Of a stretch of 64,000 nucleotides of DNA, positions 51,116 through 58,648 are shown one piece after another. Each line of letters opens with the position of its first letter. Within the stretch, counting starts at the first letter, position 1. The notes under the pieces were generated by a model, which was not told the DNA's origin, did no database searches, and was given only the letters and a program-made list of their open reading frames with translations. Position numbers and translations under genes: made by a program. Origin of the DNA: Lysobacterales bacterium (GTDB lineage Bacteria > Pseudomonadota > Gammaproteobacteria > Xanthomonadales > UBA2363); NCBI GenBank assembly GCA_019634735.1, contig JAHCAT010000018.1:1-64000 (forward strand), given 5' to 3'.

Positions 51116-53386
51116 TCAGCCGCAGCGCGCGTAGCTCAGCACGGCGCGATAGCGCTGCATGCCCTCGGCCTGCGGGTCGCTGCTGGCCTGCCAGGCGCAG
51201 ATGGCCGGCGCGATGACCGCGTCGTGCATGGCGCTGCTGCCGTTGTCGCGCAGCAGGTCGGGGCGGTAGCGGGCCAGGAAGCGCAGCCGTTGCGGCCAGT
51301 CCAGCGCCGCCAGGCGTTCGGCCAGTGCGGCGTGCACGGCCTGCGTCGCCGCTTCGAAACTGTCGGCGCGCTGCGCGGGCGGCTCGAGCAGGTCGAGCAC
51401 GGCCAGCCAGCGCGCGTGGCGCGAGCCGACCGGCGCCCAGTGGCCGCGCACCAGGTCGGCGTCGTCGTACGCGGGCAGCGCTGCCGCCTCGCCCGTGTGG
51501 CCGCCCTGCAGGGCCGCGCGCCAGGCGCTGACCGGTGCGCTGTCCATGCCCAGCCAGCCCGCCAGGGCGGGATGCCGGGGCATCCAGTACAGCGCGCTGG
51601 CGCAGACCAGCAGCCACAGCGCGAGCATGCCCAGCACGCGGTGCCAGTCGGCCGCCTGCCAGTGGCCGTTCAGTGCCGCCAGTCCGGCCACCAGCAGCAG
51701 TCCGAGGGCCACGCCGAAACCGCCCAGCACCGCGCTGCTGCCCTGCAGCCCGACGCGTGCCGGCGTCGCCGCCAGGGCATCGGCCTCACGCTGCACCGGG
51801 GTGCCGGCCGGCGCGTCGGCGCGGTAGACCACGCGGAAGCGCTCGTCCACGCCCGGCTGCATCCAGTGGATCGGCAGGCTGCGGTCCAGGGTGTCCAGGC
51901 CGCCCAGCACGCCGAAGTACATGCGCCGGTAGGGGCCGTCGGCGCCTCGCCCGCGCGCGCGGTCGATCTCCAGGCGGTCGAAGCGCAGCACGCCGTGCTC
52001 GTCGACCTTGATGTCCAGCACCTGGCGGGGGATGGCGAAGTCCAGCCGGGCGGGCACCAGGCCGCTGCGCGCGGCGTCCTCCAGCACCTTGCCGGGTTCC
52101 ACGGGCTGCCCCTGGGACTTCTGTCCATAGTGGGGCCAGGCCAGCGGCCGGCGTGCCGTGGCCGCGTCGCCGTCCGCGCCGACCTGCACCTCGACCAGGG
52201 TATGCGCGGTGTAGCCGCCCAGCGGGTCGTCTTCGCTCGTCCAGGGCGCGACCAGCCATTCGAAACGTTCGAGTTGCGCCTGCGCCACCGTGTCCCAGGG
52301 CGGCTCGACGGCGAGGCGGCCGGTCAGGCTGAGATGCGCCTGCGCCGCCAGCCACGCCGCGACCAGGCAGACCAGCAGGCCCGCGAACAGCGGTGCGCGC
52401 AGCAGCCAGGCGGCGGCCGTGCTCAGGCCGCGCGAGATGACGCCGTCCTGGCCGACCACCCGGTCCAGGTTGCGCGGCAGCGGCGCCTGCGAGGCCAGAA
52501 GGCGCGCCAGCAGCGCCCGCGCCGGGGCCTCCTCGCTGAACCGGGCCAGTTCCAGCGACTGCGGCCGCGCCACCATCCGCACGCCCGGGTCGCGGTCGAG
52601 CAGGCCCGGCAGCACCACCGTCCAGTACAGCGTGCTGGCGTGCAACTGGCCGTAGGTGGCGGCGTCCTTCAGGTACTGCGCCGCCAGCGCCTTCACCTGC
52701 TCGGGCGTGTAGCCCTGCCTGGCGAGCGTGGCCTGGGTCTGCTTCAGCCCGTCCCCCTTTTCGAACAGTCCTTCCAGTTGCACGCCCATCGGCGGCACCA
52801 GGACGGGCGGCCGCGAAGGGCGGCGCGGCACCCGCTGCGTGAACAGCTCCAACGGCCCCATCGCCACGCTGCGGTACAGGCGCGGATGGCCCCAGACCAC
52901 GCGCTGCACGGTGGTGCGGTCGCCGAACAGCAGAATAAGGACCAGCACCGGCAGCAGCACCAGGACCAGCGGCCCCAGGGCCGCCGCCACCAGACCGGTG
53001 AGCGGCGGCAGGGCGTCGTCCGGCCGGGCCAGGGTGCCGAAGGTCAGCAGCCCGGGTGCGAAGAACACCACGAAGGCCAGCACCGTCAGCGCTCCCTTGC
53101 GCAGCTTGCTGGGGCGCGGCGTGGTGATGACCAGGCAGCCGGCGCGCTCTTCGACCACCGAGTCGGCATGCACGGCGGCCTGGCGGCTGAGCCATGGCAT
53201 GCCCAGGCCGAGCAGCGCCATGGCCAGCAGCGGCCCGAGCATCTGGTCCAGGAACGGCGCCAGGATCACGGCGATCACGCCCAGGGACACCAGCACGGCA
53301 AGCATCCGCCGCGCGGGCGTCAGGCCCAGGTTGGGCGTGTCCTTGCCGCTGCCGGCTCCCTGGGACCCCTCGTTGTGCTTGTCCAT
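51116..53386 (-). CDS. Large hypothetical membrane protein
   Basis: A 756-residue protein with about seven membrane helices: two near the N-terminus (residues about 28-65), two at about 98-160, one near 340 (FAGLLVCLVAAWLAAQAHL) and two near 580-640 (GGFGVALGLLLVAGLAALNG; LGMLALWLLVCASALYWMP). Between helices 5 and 6 lies a soluble region of some 230 residues, probably extracytoplasmic, with LDTLDRSLPIHWMQPGVDER. The C-terminal 130 residues are soluble. I recognise no family. The ATG at 53386 begins a hydrophilic cytoplasmic tail; an upstream in-frame ATG adds an Arg-rich stretch of no merit. It is divergent from the DUF2799 lipoprotein gene. Confidence 0.75.
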   Translation of the reverse strand: MDKHNEGSQGAGSGKDTPNLGLTPARRMLAVLVSLGVIAVILAPFLDQMLGPLLAMALLGLGMPWLSRQAAVHADSVVEERAGCLVITTPRPSKLRKGALTVLAFVVFFAPGLLTFGTLARPDDALPPLTGLVAAALGPLVLVLLPVLVLILLFGDRTTVQRVVWGHPRLYRSVAMGPLELFTQRVPRRPSRPPVLVPPMGVQLEGLFEKGDGLKQTQATLARQGYTPEQVKALAAQYLKDAATYGQLHASTLYWTVVLPGLLDRDPGVRMVARPQSLELARFSEEAPARALLARLLASQAPLPRNLDRVVGQDGVISRGLSTAAAWLLRAPLFAGLLVCLVAAWLAAQAHLSLTGRLAVEPPWDTVAQAQLERFEWLVAPWTSEDDPLGGYTAHTLVEVQVGADGDAATARRPLAWPHYGQKSQGQPVEPGKVLEDAARSGLVPARLDFAIPRQVLDIKVDEHGVLRFDRLEIDRARGRGADGPYRRMYFGVLGGLDTLDRSLPIHWMQPGVDERFRVVYRADAPAGTPVQREADALAATPARVGLQGSSAVLGGFGVALGLLLVAGLAALNGHWQAADWHRVLGMLALWLLVCASALYWMPRHPALAGWLGMDSAPVSAWRAALQGGHTGEAAALPAYDDADLVRGHWAPVGSRHARWLAVLDLLEPPAQRADSFEAATQAVHAALAERLAALDWPQRLRFLARYRPDLLRDNGSSAMHDAVIAPAICAWQASSDPQAEGMQRYRAVLSYARCG

Positions 53387-53592
53387 GCCCGTTGCCACTC
53401 CCCGTGTGCGCCGGCGGCGCCTTCCGTCAGGGCAGCACGAAGGATGCCGGCGGCGGGGGCCACGGGGCGAGCGGCGCGGCCAACCGGACGGTGCGGTCCT
53501 GCGCACGCAACCCGACCCTCGTCCAGGCCTGGTGGCCCGCCCGCTGCGCTTTGCGCGTGTCAGCCAAGGACCGCCGCCACCTGCCCACCGCC

Positions 53593-54141
53593 ATGCCCCT
53601 GCCTGCCCGCCTGCTGCTTCCCGTCCTGGCCCTGCTGACCGGCTGCGCCACCCTGAGCGAACAGCAGTGCCACAGCGTCGACTGGTGGCAGCTCGGCCAG
53701 TCCGACGCCCTGGCCGGCGCCGGCCCGGACCACGTGTTCCGGCACCGCGAGGCCTGCCAGCGCCACGGCGTCCTGCCCGACCAGCACCAATGGCTGCAGG
53801 GCTATGCCCAGGGCCTGCCCGCGTTCTGCACCGGCAGCCAGGGCTATCGCCACGGCAGCCGCAACGGCGACTACCACGGCCAGTGCCCGCCCGATCTGGA
53901 AACCGCCTTCCTGGCCGGCCTGCAACTGGGCCAGGAACTGCACGAGACCGACCAGCGCATCGCCGAGCAGGACCGCGAGATCGAGCGCCTGCGCCGCGCC
54001 ATGCGCGCCGAGGACGCCACCGAGACCAGCCGCCGCATCGACGGCCGCTGGCTGGACCACCACAAGCGCGAACGCGACCGCCTGAACCAGCAGCGCTGGC
54101 GGGTGCAGGAGCGGGCTAGGGCGGCGGGGTTCGTGTACTGA
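53593..54141 (+). CDS. DUF2799 family lipoprotein
   Basis: A 182-residue lipoprotein. The signal peptide MPLPARLLLPVLALLTGC has a lipobox (LTGC, cysteine at 18). The body has the family pattern CHSVDWWQLGQSDALAGAG, FCTGSQGYRHGSRNGDYHGQ and CPPDLETAFLAGLQLGQEL, then a charged coiled-coil-like C-terminus (residues about 118-175). Members are of unknown function. It is the last GC-rich gene before the AT-richer island. The long frame upstream of the ATG is a shadow of the divergent membrane-protein gene. Confidence 0.85.
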   Translation: MPLPARLLLPVLALLTGCATLSEQQCHSVDWWQLGQSDALAGAGPDHVFRHREACQRHGVLPDQHQWLQGYAQGLPAFCTGSQGYRHGSRNGDYHGQCPPDLETAFLAGLQLGQELHETDQRIAEQDREIERLRRAMRAEDATETSRRIDGRWLDHHKRERDRLNQQRWRVQERARAAGFVY

Positions 54142-54471
54142 GGGCCCGCGTCCCTGACTTGCGGGTTGATGCGCCGGCTGCGAGGATTCCACCAGGCCAC
54201 TTCTGGAGCCTGGAAACACTGAAACGACGCTGGAGCTAACGAGAATCGGACGCGGAGCCGCCTATCCTCTCTTGGCGGCGCGAGAAATGCACTCCGACCC
54301 CATTTTTTGAAAACCAAATATACGCGCAGAAGAGTGCCACGCAGGGAGGGCCGAGCACAGCTGTCTGGATCCCATTAAGTGCACCGGTGATCCAAGGTGC
54401 GAGCAGAATATTGCGGCACGGAGAGTAGAACTGGAAAACACTTGGCGAACGTCTGCGGGGGTATTTAGCAA
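54142..54471. other. Left edge of the AT-richer island
   Basis: Base composition falls from about 54290 onward. At 54262-54306, read on the minus strand, is a sequence GGGGTCGGAGTGCATTTCTC followed by GCGCCGCCAAGAGAGG. It resembles, in reverse orientation, the repeats found between the island genes. A 69-residue minus-strand frame here (54262-54471) has no support. Confidence 0.5.
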
Positions 54472-54732
54472 ATGATGTACGCTATGGTTCGGCTCATGCT
54501 AAGCTTAGTCGGGAACAATTGTCCATTGTCAGATGATTTTCTCGTTGATTATGCAGTTAATCTCGCTTCACGAGATATTGGCACCTATGTTCTAGACTAT
54601 TCTGGACGGGTGGAGCGTGGGTTTGGGGGAGTCTCAATTATACTGACGCACCCAAACCTATATATTGATTCTCATATTGTTTATGAGCTTGATTGCAATT
54701 CACTATACTTCTCAAAAGTCTTTCCTTATTGA
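54472..54732 (+). CDS. Small orphan protein, paralogue A
   Basis: An 86-residue protein with a hydrophobic N-terminus (MMYAMVRLMLSLVGNN), a central RDIGTYVLDYSGRVERGFGG and a C-terminus YIDSHIVYELDCNSLYFSKV ending FPY. No known family. A second gene 1.3 kb downstream encodes the same protein with about 56% identity over the last 54 residues and exactly the same length once a one-base frameshift is corrected. That supports both the start and the reality of this gene. Base composition is much lower in GC than the surrounding chromosome. Confidence 0.7.
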   Translation: MMYAMVRLMLSLVGNNCPLSDDFLVDYAVNLASRDIGTYVLDYSGRVERGFGGVSIILTHPNLYIDSHIVYELDCNSLYFSKVFPY

Positions 54733-54830
54733 GCAGGGGCTGATCAAATGGCGGCGTAGGGGGGCACCCTATCGCCGCATCTGTCAACAGGAAGAACGCC
54801 GCTCTCCCGATGCCGGTTAGTGCAGCAGGA

Positions 54831-54965
54831 ACGGGGTCAGGTTCAGTTTTTTTAGGGCGTGAACGCGTTTTGCGGGCGAACAAAAATGTTCTCCGGGGGA
54901 GTCTTCGGAGAACGGGGTTGGGGTCGACTTCTTACGCACGGCGACGCGCAAGGTGCACTCAAGCC
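54831..54965 (+). repeat. Island intergenic repeats, elements R0 and R1
   Basis: Two elements beginning AACGGGGT lie here: R0 (54830-54853, ggggtcaggttcag plus a T-run) and R1 (54911-54965). R1 aligns over about 50 bases with elements at 55622-55680 and 56018-56075. The shared parts are a GGGG(T)...GTCGACTT core and ACGGCGACGCGCA. Confidence 0.7.
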
Positions 54966-55026
54966 AAATCGCGCCAGCTCAAGCCCCCAACTTGCGCTCG
55001 CTTGCTTTCTGCTCGGCGATCCGACA

Positions 55027-55554
55027 ATGCAGAACGAAGCCTACTACTGCTCGCCCAGAGAGTGGACCTTCAGTGAGGTCAGACTGAGGTACCAACGGTT
55101 GTGCAGCTCATACAAGGTCAAGGAACCCCTCTTGTTGCAGTACCCATACGAATCGGAGTTGGCCAAGCTCAAGCATGCGCTATGGGATATTTCCTTGGCC
55201 GTCAAGGGGCAAGATGAGGCGGCTATTGAAGTCGCAATGGAATTTGTATTGTCAAGAGTCTTCTTTCATTACTCAGGGTATATTCGTTCAACTATGGCCA
55301 GACGGCTGAAGGGCGTCAGTCTGTCAGAAACAACGAAGGAGCGCTTGCGACGCGGTCTTTTCGATATTTTCTCATCCGACATCTTCGGGCCAGAGCACAA
55401 GGAGTTCGCGCGGCTGCTGCGAAGTATCGGGCTGGGTGCAATGGAGGCGGAGTACAAGATGCTCCTCAATGGCAGTCCCAAACAACAAGCGGTGGGCAGA
55501 GAGGTATTCAGCAATTTGGCTGTGCCTATTGGCAGTCGCCCAATTGAGACGTAA
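55027..55554 (+). CDS. Orphan island protein
   Basis: A 175-residue soluble, mostly helical protein: SPREWTFSEVRLRYQRLCSS, then ELAKLKHALWDISLAVKGQD, HYSGYIRSTMARRLKGVSLS, ETTKERLRRGLFDIFSSDIF and FARLLRSIGLGAMEAEYKML. The layout of short helix pairs suggests a HEAT/ARM-like fold of the kind seen in some immunity or adaptor proteins, but I can assign no family. The ATG at 55027 was chosen because frames further upstream cross the R1 repeat. No signal peptide. It is flanked by R1 and R2. Confidence 0.65.
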   Translation: MQNEAYYCSPREWTFSEVRLRYQRLCSSYKVKEPLLLQYPYESELAKLKHALWDISLAVKGQDEAAIEVAMEFVLSRVFFHYSGYIRSTMARRLKGVSLSETTKERLRRGLFDIFSSDIFGPEHKEFARLLRSIGLGAMEAEYKMLLNGSPKQQAVGREVFSNLAVPIGSRPIET

Positions 55555-55621
55555 CCGCTGAGGGCTGCCTTCGCTCTCCAGGCACAGCGGAGCCCGAGTC
55601 GCGTGGAGAGCAGGCTTAGGG

Positions 55622-55680
55622 AACCCAGGGTTAGAGTCTATTTTTCTCACACGGCGACGCGCACCATGCGCTCTGGCCGC
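55622..55680 (+). repeat. Island intergenic repeat R2
   Basis: Second well-aligned copy of the island element (core GTTAGAGTCTATTTTTCTCA, then CACGGCGACGCGCA), about 60 bp before the next small gene. Confidence 0.7.
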
Positions 55681-55739
55681 AGTCCTGCATAGTTGGCCTG
55701 CTTTGACTAATATTCACGGTGTAGAAGAGTGCTTCCTGA

Positions 55740-56001
55740 ATGAGCGTGTTCGCCCTACTTTCTCTGCTATACATGCGCGGCGAGGACTTTCCCATTTTCC
55801 GAAGTGTTCTTTTTCGGCGACGCGATCAGTATCGCGGCAAGGGATGTAGGCCCCTTCGCTCTGGATTACACCGGCGATGCGGAGAGGCGACAGGGAAGAA
55901 TGACAATCATGCTTTTCCATCCCAAGCGATATATCGATACTCATATCGCCTATTCATTCGACTGCAACTCGCTGTTCTTTGAGAAGGTCTATCCCTACTA
56001 G
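55740..56001 (+). pseudogene. Small orphan protein, paralogue B, frameshifted
   Basis: Translation from ATG 55740 gives MSVFALLSLLYMRGEDFPIF and then leaves frame near a run of five T (55810-55814). Removing one T joins it to FGDAISIAARDVGPFALDYT and on to YIDTHIAYSFDCNSLFFEKV ending YPY. The repaired product is 86 residues, exactly the length of paralogue A (54472), with equal spacing throughout. Either the gene has decayed by a one-base insertion or the base is a sequencing error. A GTG at 55804 could start a truncated 65-residue product. Confidence 0.7.
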
Positions 56002-56017
56002 GCCATCTGTACGCGGA

Positions 56018-56075
56018 CGCTGGGGACACAGTCGACTTTATCTGCACGGCGATGCACAATGCAAACTCTGGTCCC
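56018..56075 (+). repeat. Island intergenic repeat R3
   Basis: Third well-aligned copy of the island element (GGGGACACAGTCGACTTTAT, then CACGGCGATGCACAATGC), about 20 bp before the next start codon. Confidence 0.7.
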
Positions 56076-56094
56076 GGTCCAGGAAGGATTTGAC

Positions 56095-56421
56095 ATGCTC
56101 CAGTTATTGATGACCATCTCTGCGGGCGCAGTTTTCGGAAGCGCATGTCTCGAGCATGAGCGTTGTTTTGTAAGACTGGATCCGAGCGACGATTGTGAGC
56201 GCGTGTGCTTGAGCCAGCAAAGCCAGATCTACGGTTCCGCCACCCGGCTCTTGACTGATCGTGGAGTTGATGTTGCTGGTGCGACCGAGGTCAGGTCGTA
56301 TCAGTGCTCATCCAGTCACCGGATTTATTTTTTTTTCTGCAATGAAGGAGAGTTCCCGTTGGTTCTGGTGGCAGAGCTTCCGCATGGGGCCGCGTCACCA
56401 TTCTTGTGGGACTCCGAGTAG
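56095..56421 (+). CDS. Orphan island protein, possibly exported
   Basis: A 108-residue protein starting at ATG 56095, which has a good ribosome binding site (AGGAAGGA, 6 bases away). The earlier ATG at 56059 lies within repeat R3 and is less likely. The N-terminus MLQLLMTISAGAVFGSAC could be a signal peptide or weak lipobox. Six cysteines follow or lie in it (HERCF, DDCERVCLS, YQCSSS, FFFCNE). No family recognised. Confidence 0.6.
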   Translation: MLQLLMTISAGAVFGSACLEHERCFVRLDPSDDCERVCLSQQSQIYGSATRLLTDRGVDVAGATEVRSYQCSSSHRIYFFFCNEGEFPLVLVAELPHGAASPFLWDSE

Positions 56422-56517
56422 CAAGAACTGATGCCAGTGTCACGCTTCATCGGTCTTGAGAAAGCGAGTATTGAAAAGAAGGCCGAGAGTCGTCTCACGC
56501 GGTGAGGACTCACAAGA

Positions 56518-56814
56518 ATGAGTGCCTTATGGGATCCTGTCTTTGTCTACTGGATGTCGGTTGTGCTGTTCATCTCCTACCCAGTGCTGCAGATCCTGGT
56601 TTCAAGCGAGACCAGATGCGTCGCTTTTTTCTGGCTTTCCTTGCTGCCGGTGTTTGTTATAGCTATAACGGTCAGCGTGATACTGCTGGGTTCTGGTGGC
56701 GGAGACCTGTTTCTTCCGGCGGTCCCGCTTCCCTTCATCTATATCAGTGGCTATCTTTGCTTGATCTTTGTCCTGGACAGGATATTTTGCAGACGCGCTG
56801 AGTTAATCAAATGA
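56518..56814 (+). CDS. Small orphan membrane protein
   Basis: A 98-residue protein with three membrane helices: residues about 8-28 (VFVYWMSVVLFISYPVLQIL), 35-57 (VAFFWLSLLPVFVIAITVSV) and 68-90 (PLPFIYISGYLCLIFVLDRI). No family recognised. It overlaps the next gene by 4 bp (ATGA), so the two are translationally coupled and probably work together. Confidence 0.65.
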   Translation: MSALWDPVFVYWMSVVLFISYPVLQILVSSETRCVAFFWLSLLPVFVIAITVSVILLGSGGGDLFLPAVPLPFIYISGYLCLIFVLDRIFCRRAELIK

Positions 56815-57308
56815 CGCTAGAGGCTCAGGACGATGGCGCGGTTCGCACCATTATGGCTGCGAATTTTGACCTGGCGCCCATAATTCTCGAAGAGATATGG
56901 GACCTAAGCTATGCGAGCTATGACGGTTCTCTGGAGGATGCGCAAGATTTGGCTGGCCGAACCTGGGTTGAGATTGCGGAATCTGGACCCTTCCCTGTGC
57001 TAGGTGCGCTCTGGTATGGAATGAAAACAAGCGGAAAGCGAAAGATTGTAGCGGCGGGTGCTTGGTCGGTTTATCTTTGGGGGATAGAGGATAACTGGAG
57101 TTTCCTTGACCATTTGCAGAGCGGGCTATGCGGCGGGCTAGGATATCCGCCGCAATGGCCTGATGCGAATGAGATTCTCCGAACGGATCAGCGCCTGCTT
57201 CTCGCTTCAATTTTTGAGCTAGCGGCCAAGTGCCAATCTGAGGCGTGTACAAAAAATGAGATTCGTGATCTGGCTGTCCTGGTGCAATGTTTAAAGCGCC
57301 CCCCTTAA
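56811..57308 (+). CDS. Orphan island protein coupled to a membrane protein
   Basis: A 165-residue soluble protein: EEIWDLSYASYDGSLEDAQD, WVEIAESGPFPVLGALWYGM, IVAAGAWSVYLWGIEDNWSF and LLLASIFELAAKCQSEACTK. No family recognised. It is the last gene of the island and starts within the stop codon of the small membrane-protein gene. A toxin-immunity or defence function would be a guess; no toxin domain is visible in the island. Confidence 0.65.
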   Translation: MTLEAQDDGAVRTIMAANFDLAPIILEEIWDLSYASYDGSLEDAQDLAGRTWVEIAESGPFPVLGALWYGMKTSGKRKIVAAGAWSVYLWGIEDNWSFLDHLQSGLCGGLGYPPQWPDANEILRTDQRLLLASIFELAAKCQSEACTKNEIRDLAVLVQCLKRPP

Positions 57309-57444
57309 GCAGAACCAGAATTACGGGCTCAAGTTCAGTTCCTTCTGCCCGACAATCACTTTTCCCTGGCCGTCGGCAGGAGCGGAACTCGGTGCCGAAT
57401 GAACAACGCGGATTCACCGCCGCAGGAACGGCAATCTCGACGGT

Positions 57445-58542
57445 TCAGGCCCGCAACGCCACCACCGTCACCTCCTCCCGGTCGTGATAGAGCTGCCGGC
57501 AACGCACCTCCAGCGCGATGCCGGCGCTCTCGCGCAGGCGCGCCAGGCAGGCCAGGGTCTCGGCGTGGCGCTTCTTCATGGGCAGCTTGAGGTTGAACAG
57601 GGCGTGGCGGCAGGCGCCGTCGGCCAGCCAGCGGCCGATCAGGTCGGCGACGCGGCCGGGTTGTTCGACCATGTCGCAGACCAGCCAGTCGACCGGGCGG
57701 GCCGGGCGCCAGCGGAAGCCGTCGGCGCGGACGTGGTCGACCACGCCGGTGTCGAGCACCTGCGGCGCCAGCGGGCCGTTGTCGATGGCGGTGACGCGCA
57801 GATGGGCGCGGGCCAGCACCCAGGTCCAGCCGCCGGGCGCGGCGCCCAGGTCGACGGCGCTCATGCCGGGCCGCAGCAGGCGTTCGCGCTCGCCGGGGGT
57901 CAGCATGACGGCCAGGGCCTCGTCCAGCTTGGCGGCCGAGCGGCTGGGCGCGCCGGCCAGGCGGCGCAGGCGCGGGATGCCGCCGGCCTGGCCGCTGCTG
58001 TCGGCGAGTGCCGCCTGCGCCAGCCAGACACGATCGCCGGCCAGGGTCCAGGCGTGCAGGCGCAGGCCGGCGGCGGGGTCCAGGCGGTCGGCACGGTCCA
58101 GCGCCTGGCGCAGCGGGCCGGCCAGGGCGCGCGCCAGCGGCGCCAGGGCGCGGCCGTCCTCGCTGTCCGGCGCCTCTACCAGCAGTTCCCGCCACGGCCC
58201 GGCGTCCGGGGGCAGGGCGGCCAGCAGCGGGGCGACGCGGTCACCGGCGGCCAGGCCCTCGCAGCGGGCCAGCAGGCCGGCGCACTGGCGGGCGAAGATG
58301 AGTTCGCGCAGCGCCGGCGCCGGCGTCAGCGGCTGGCCATCGCTGGCCACGGCCTCGACCACGCCCGAGGCAGGACGCGCGCGCAGGTAGACGGCCCGAC
58401 CCAGCGCCTGGGCGTGGGCCAGCAGTTCCTGGCCGCATTCGGCCTCGAAGCCGGGGCGGCACAGGGCCAGCCAGGCGGGGCTTCGATACTGCGATGCAGC
58501 ATCGAGAGAAGCGGGACGAACGGTGGACGAACCGAAAGGCAT
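57445..58542 (-). CDS. rlmM: 23S rRNA 2'-O-ribose methyltransferase RlmM
   Basis: A 365-residue enzyme that methylates the 2'-OH of C2498 in 23S rRNA. An N-terminal THUMP-like RNA-binding region (WLALCRPGFEAECGQELLAH and on) precedes the Rossmann methyltransferase core: MSAVDLGAAPGGWTWVLARA (SAM-binding, near residue 225), DWLVCDMVEQP, and HALFNLKLPMKKRHAETLAC with the conserved lysine. The K-D-K-E residues of RrmJ-type enzymes are visible. It marks the return to core GC-rich sequence after the island and diverges from the giant secreted-protein gene. Confidence 0.95.
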   Translation of the reverse strand: MPFGSSTVRPASLDAASQYRSPAWLALCRPGFEAECGQELLAHAQALGRAVYLRARPASGVVEAVASDGQPLTPAPALRELIFARQCAGLLARCEGLAAGDRVAPLLAALPPDAGPWRELLVEAPDSEDGRALAPLARALAGPLRQALDRADRLDPAAGLRLHAWTLAGDRVWLAQAALADSSGQAGGIPRLRRLAGAPSRSAAKLDEALAVMLTPGERERLLRPGMSAVDLGAAPGGWTWVLARAHLRVTAIDNGPLAPQVLDTGVVDHVRADGFRWRPARPVDWLVCDMVEQPGRVADLIGRWLADGACRHALFNLKLPMKKRHAETLACLARLRESAGIALEVRCRQLYHDREEVTVVALRA

Positions 58543-58648
58543 GTGCCTATAGTCTCAGAACCGGTCCAGCACCGGCGTCCGGGGGGGCGCACGGGCCGGG
58601 AAGCGCGCTGTCCCGCAGGGGACGGCAAACCGTCATCGGGAGACCACC

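Noticed and set aside
54262..54471. 69-residue minus-strand frame at the island edge
   Set aside because: No ribosome binding site, no recognisable sequence, and it covers a repeat element and the upstream region of the first island gene.
54262..57345. Integron cassette array with attC sites
   Set aside because: The intergenic elements do not show the paired GTTRRRY-type core sites of attC, and no integron integrase is in the window. I keep only the weaker claim of a repeat-separated gene array.
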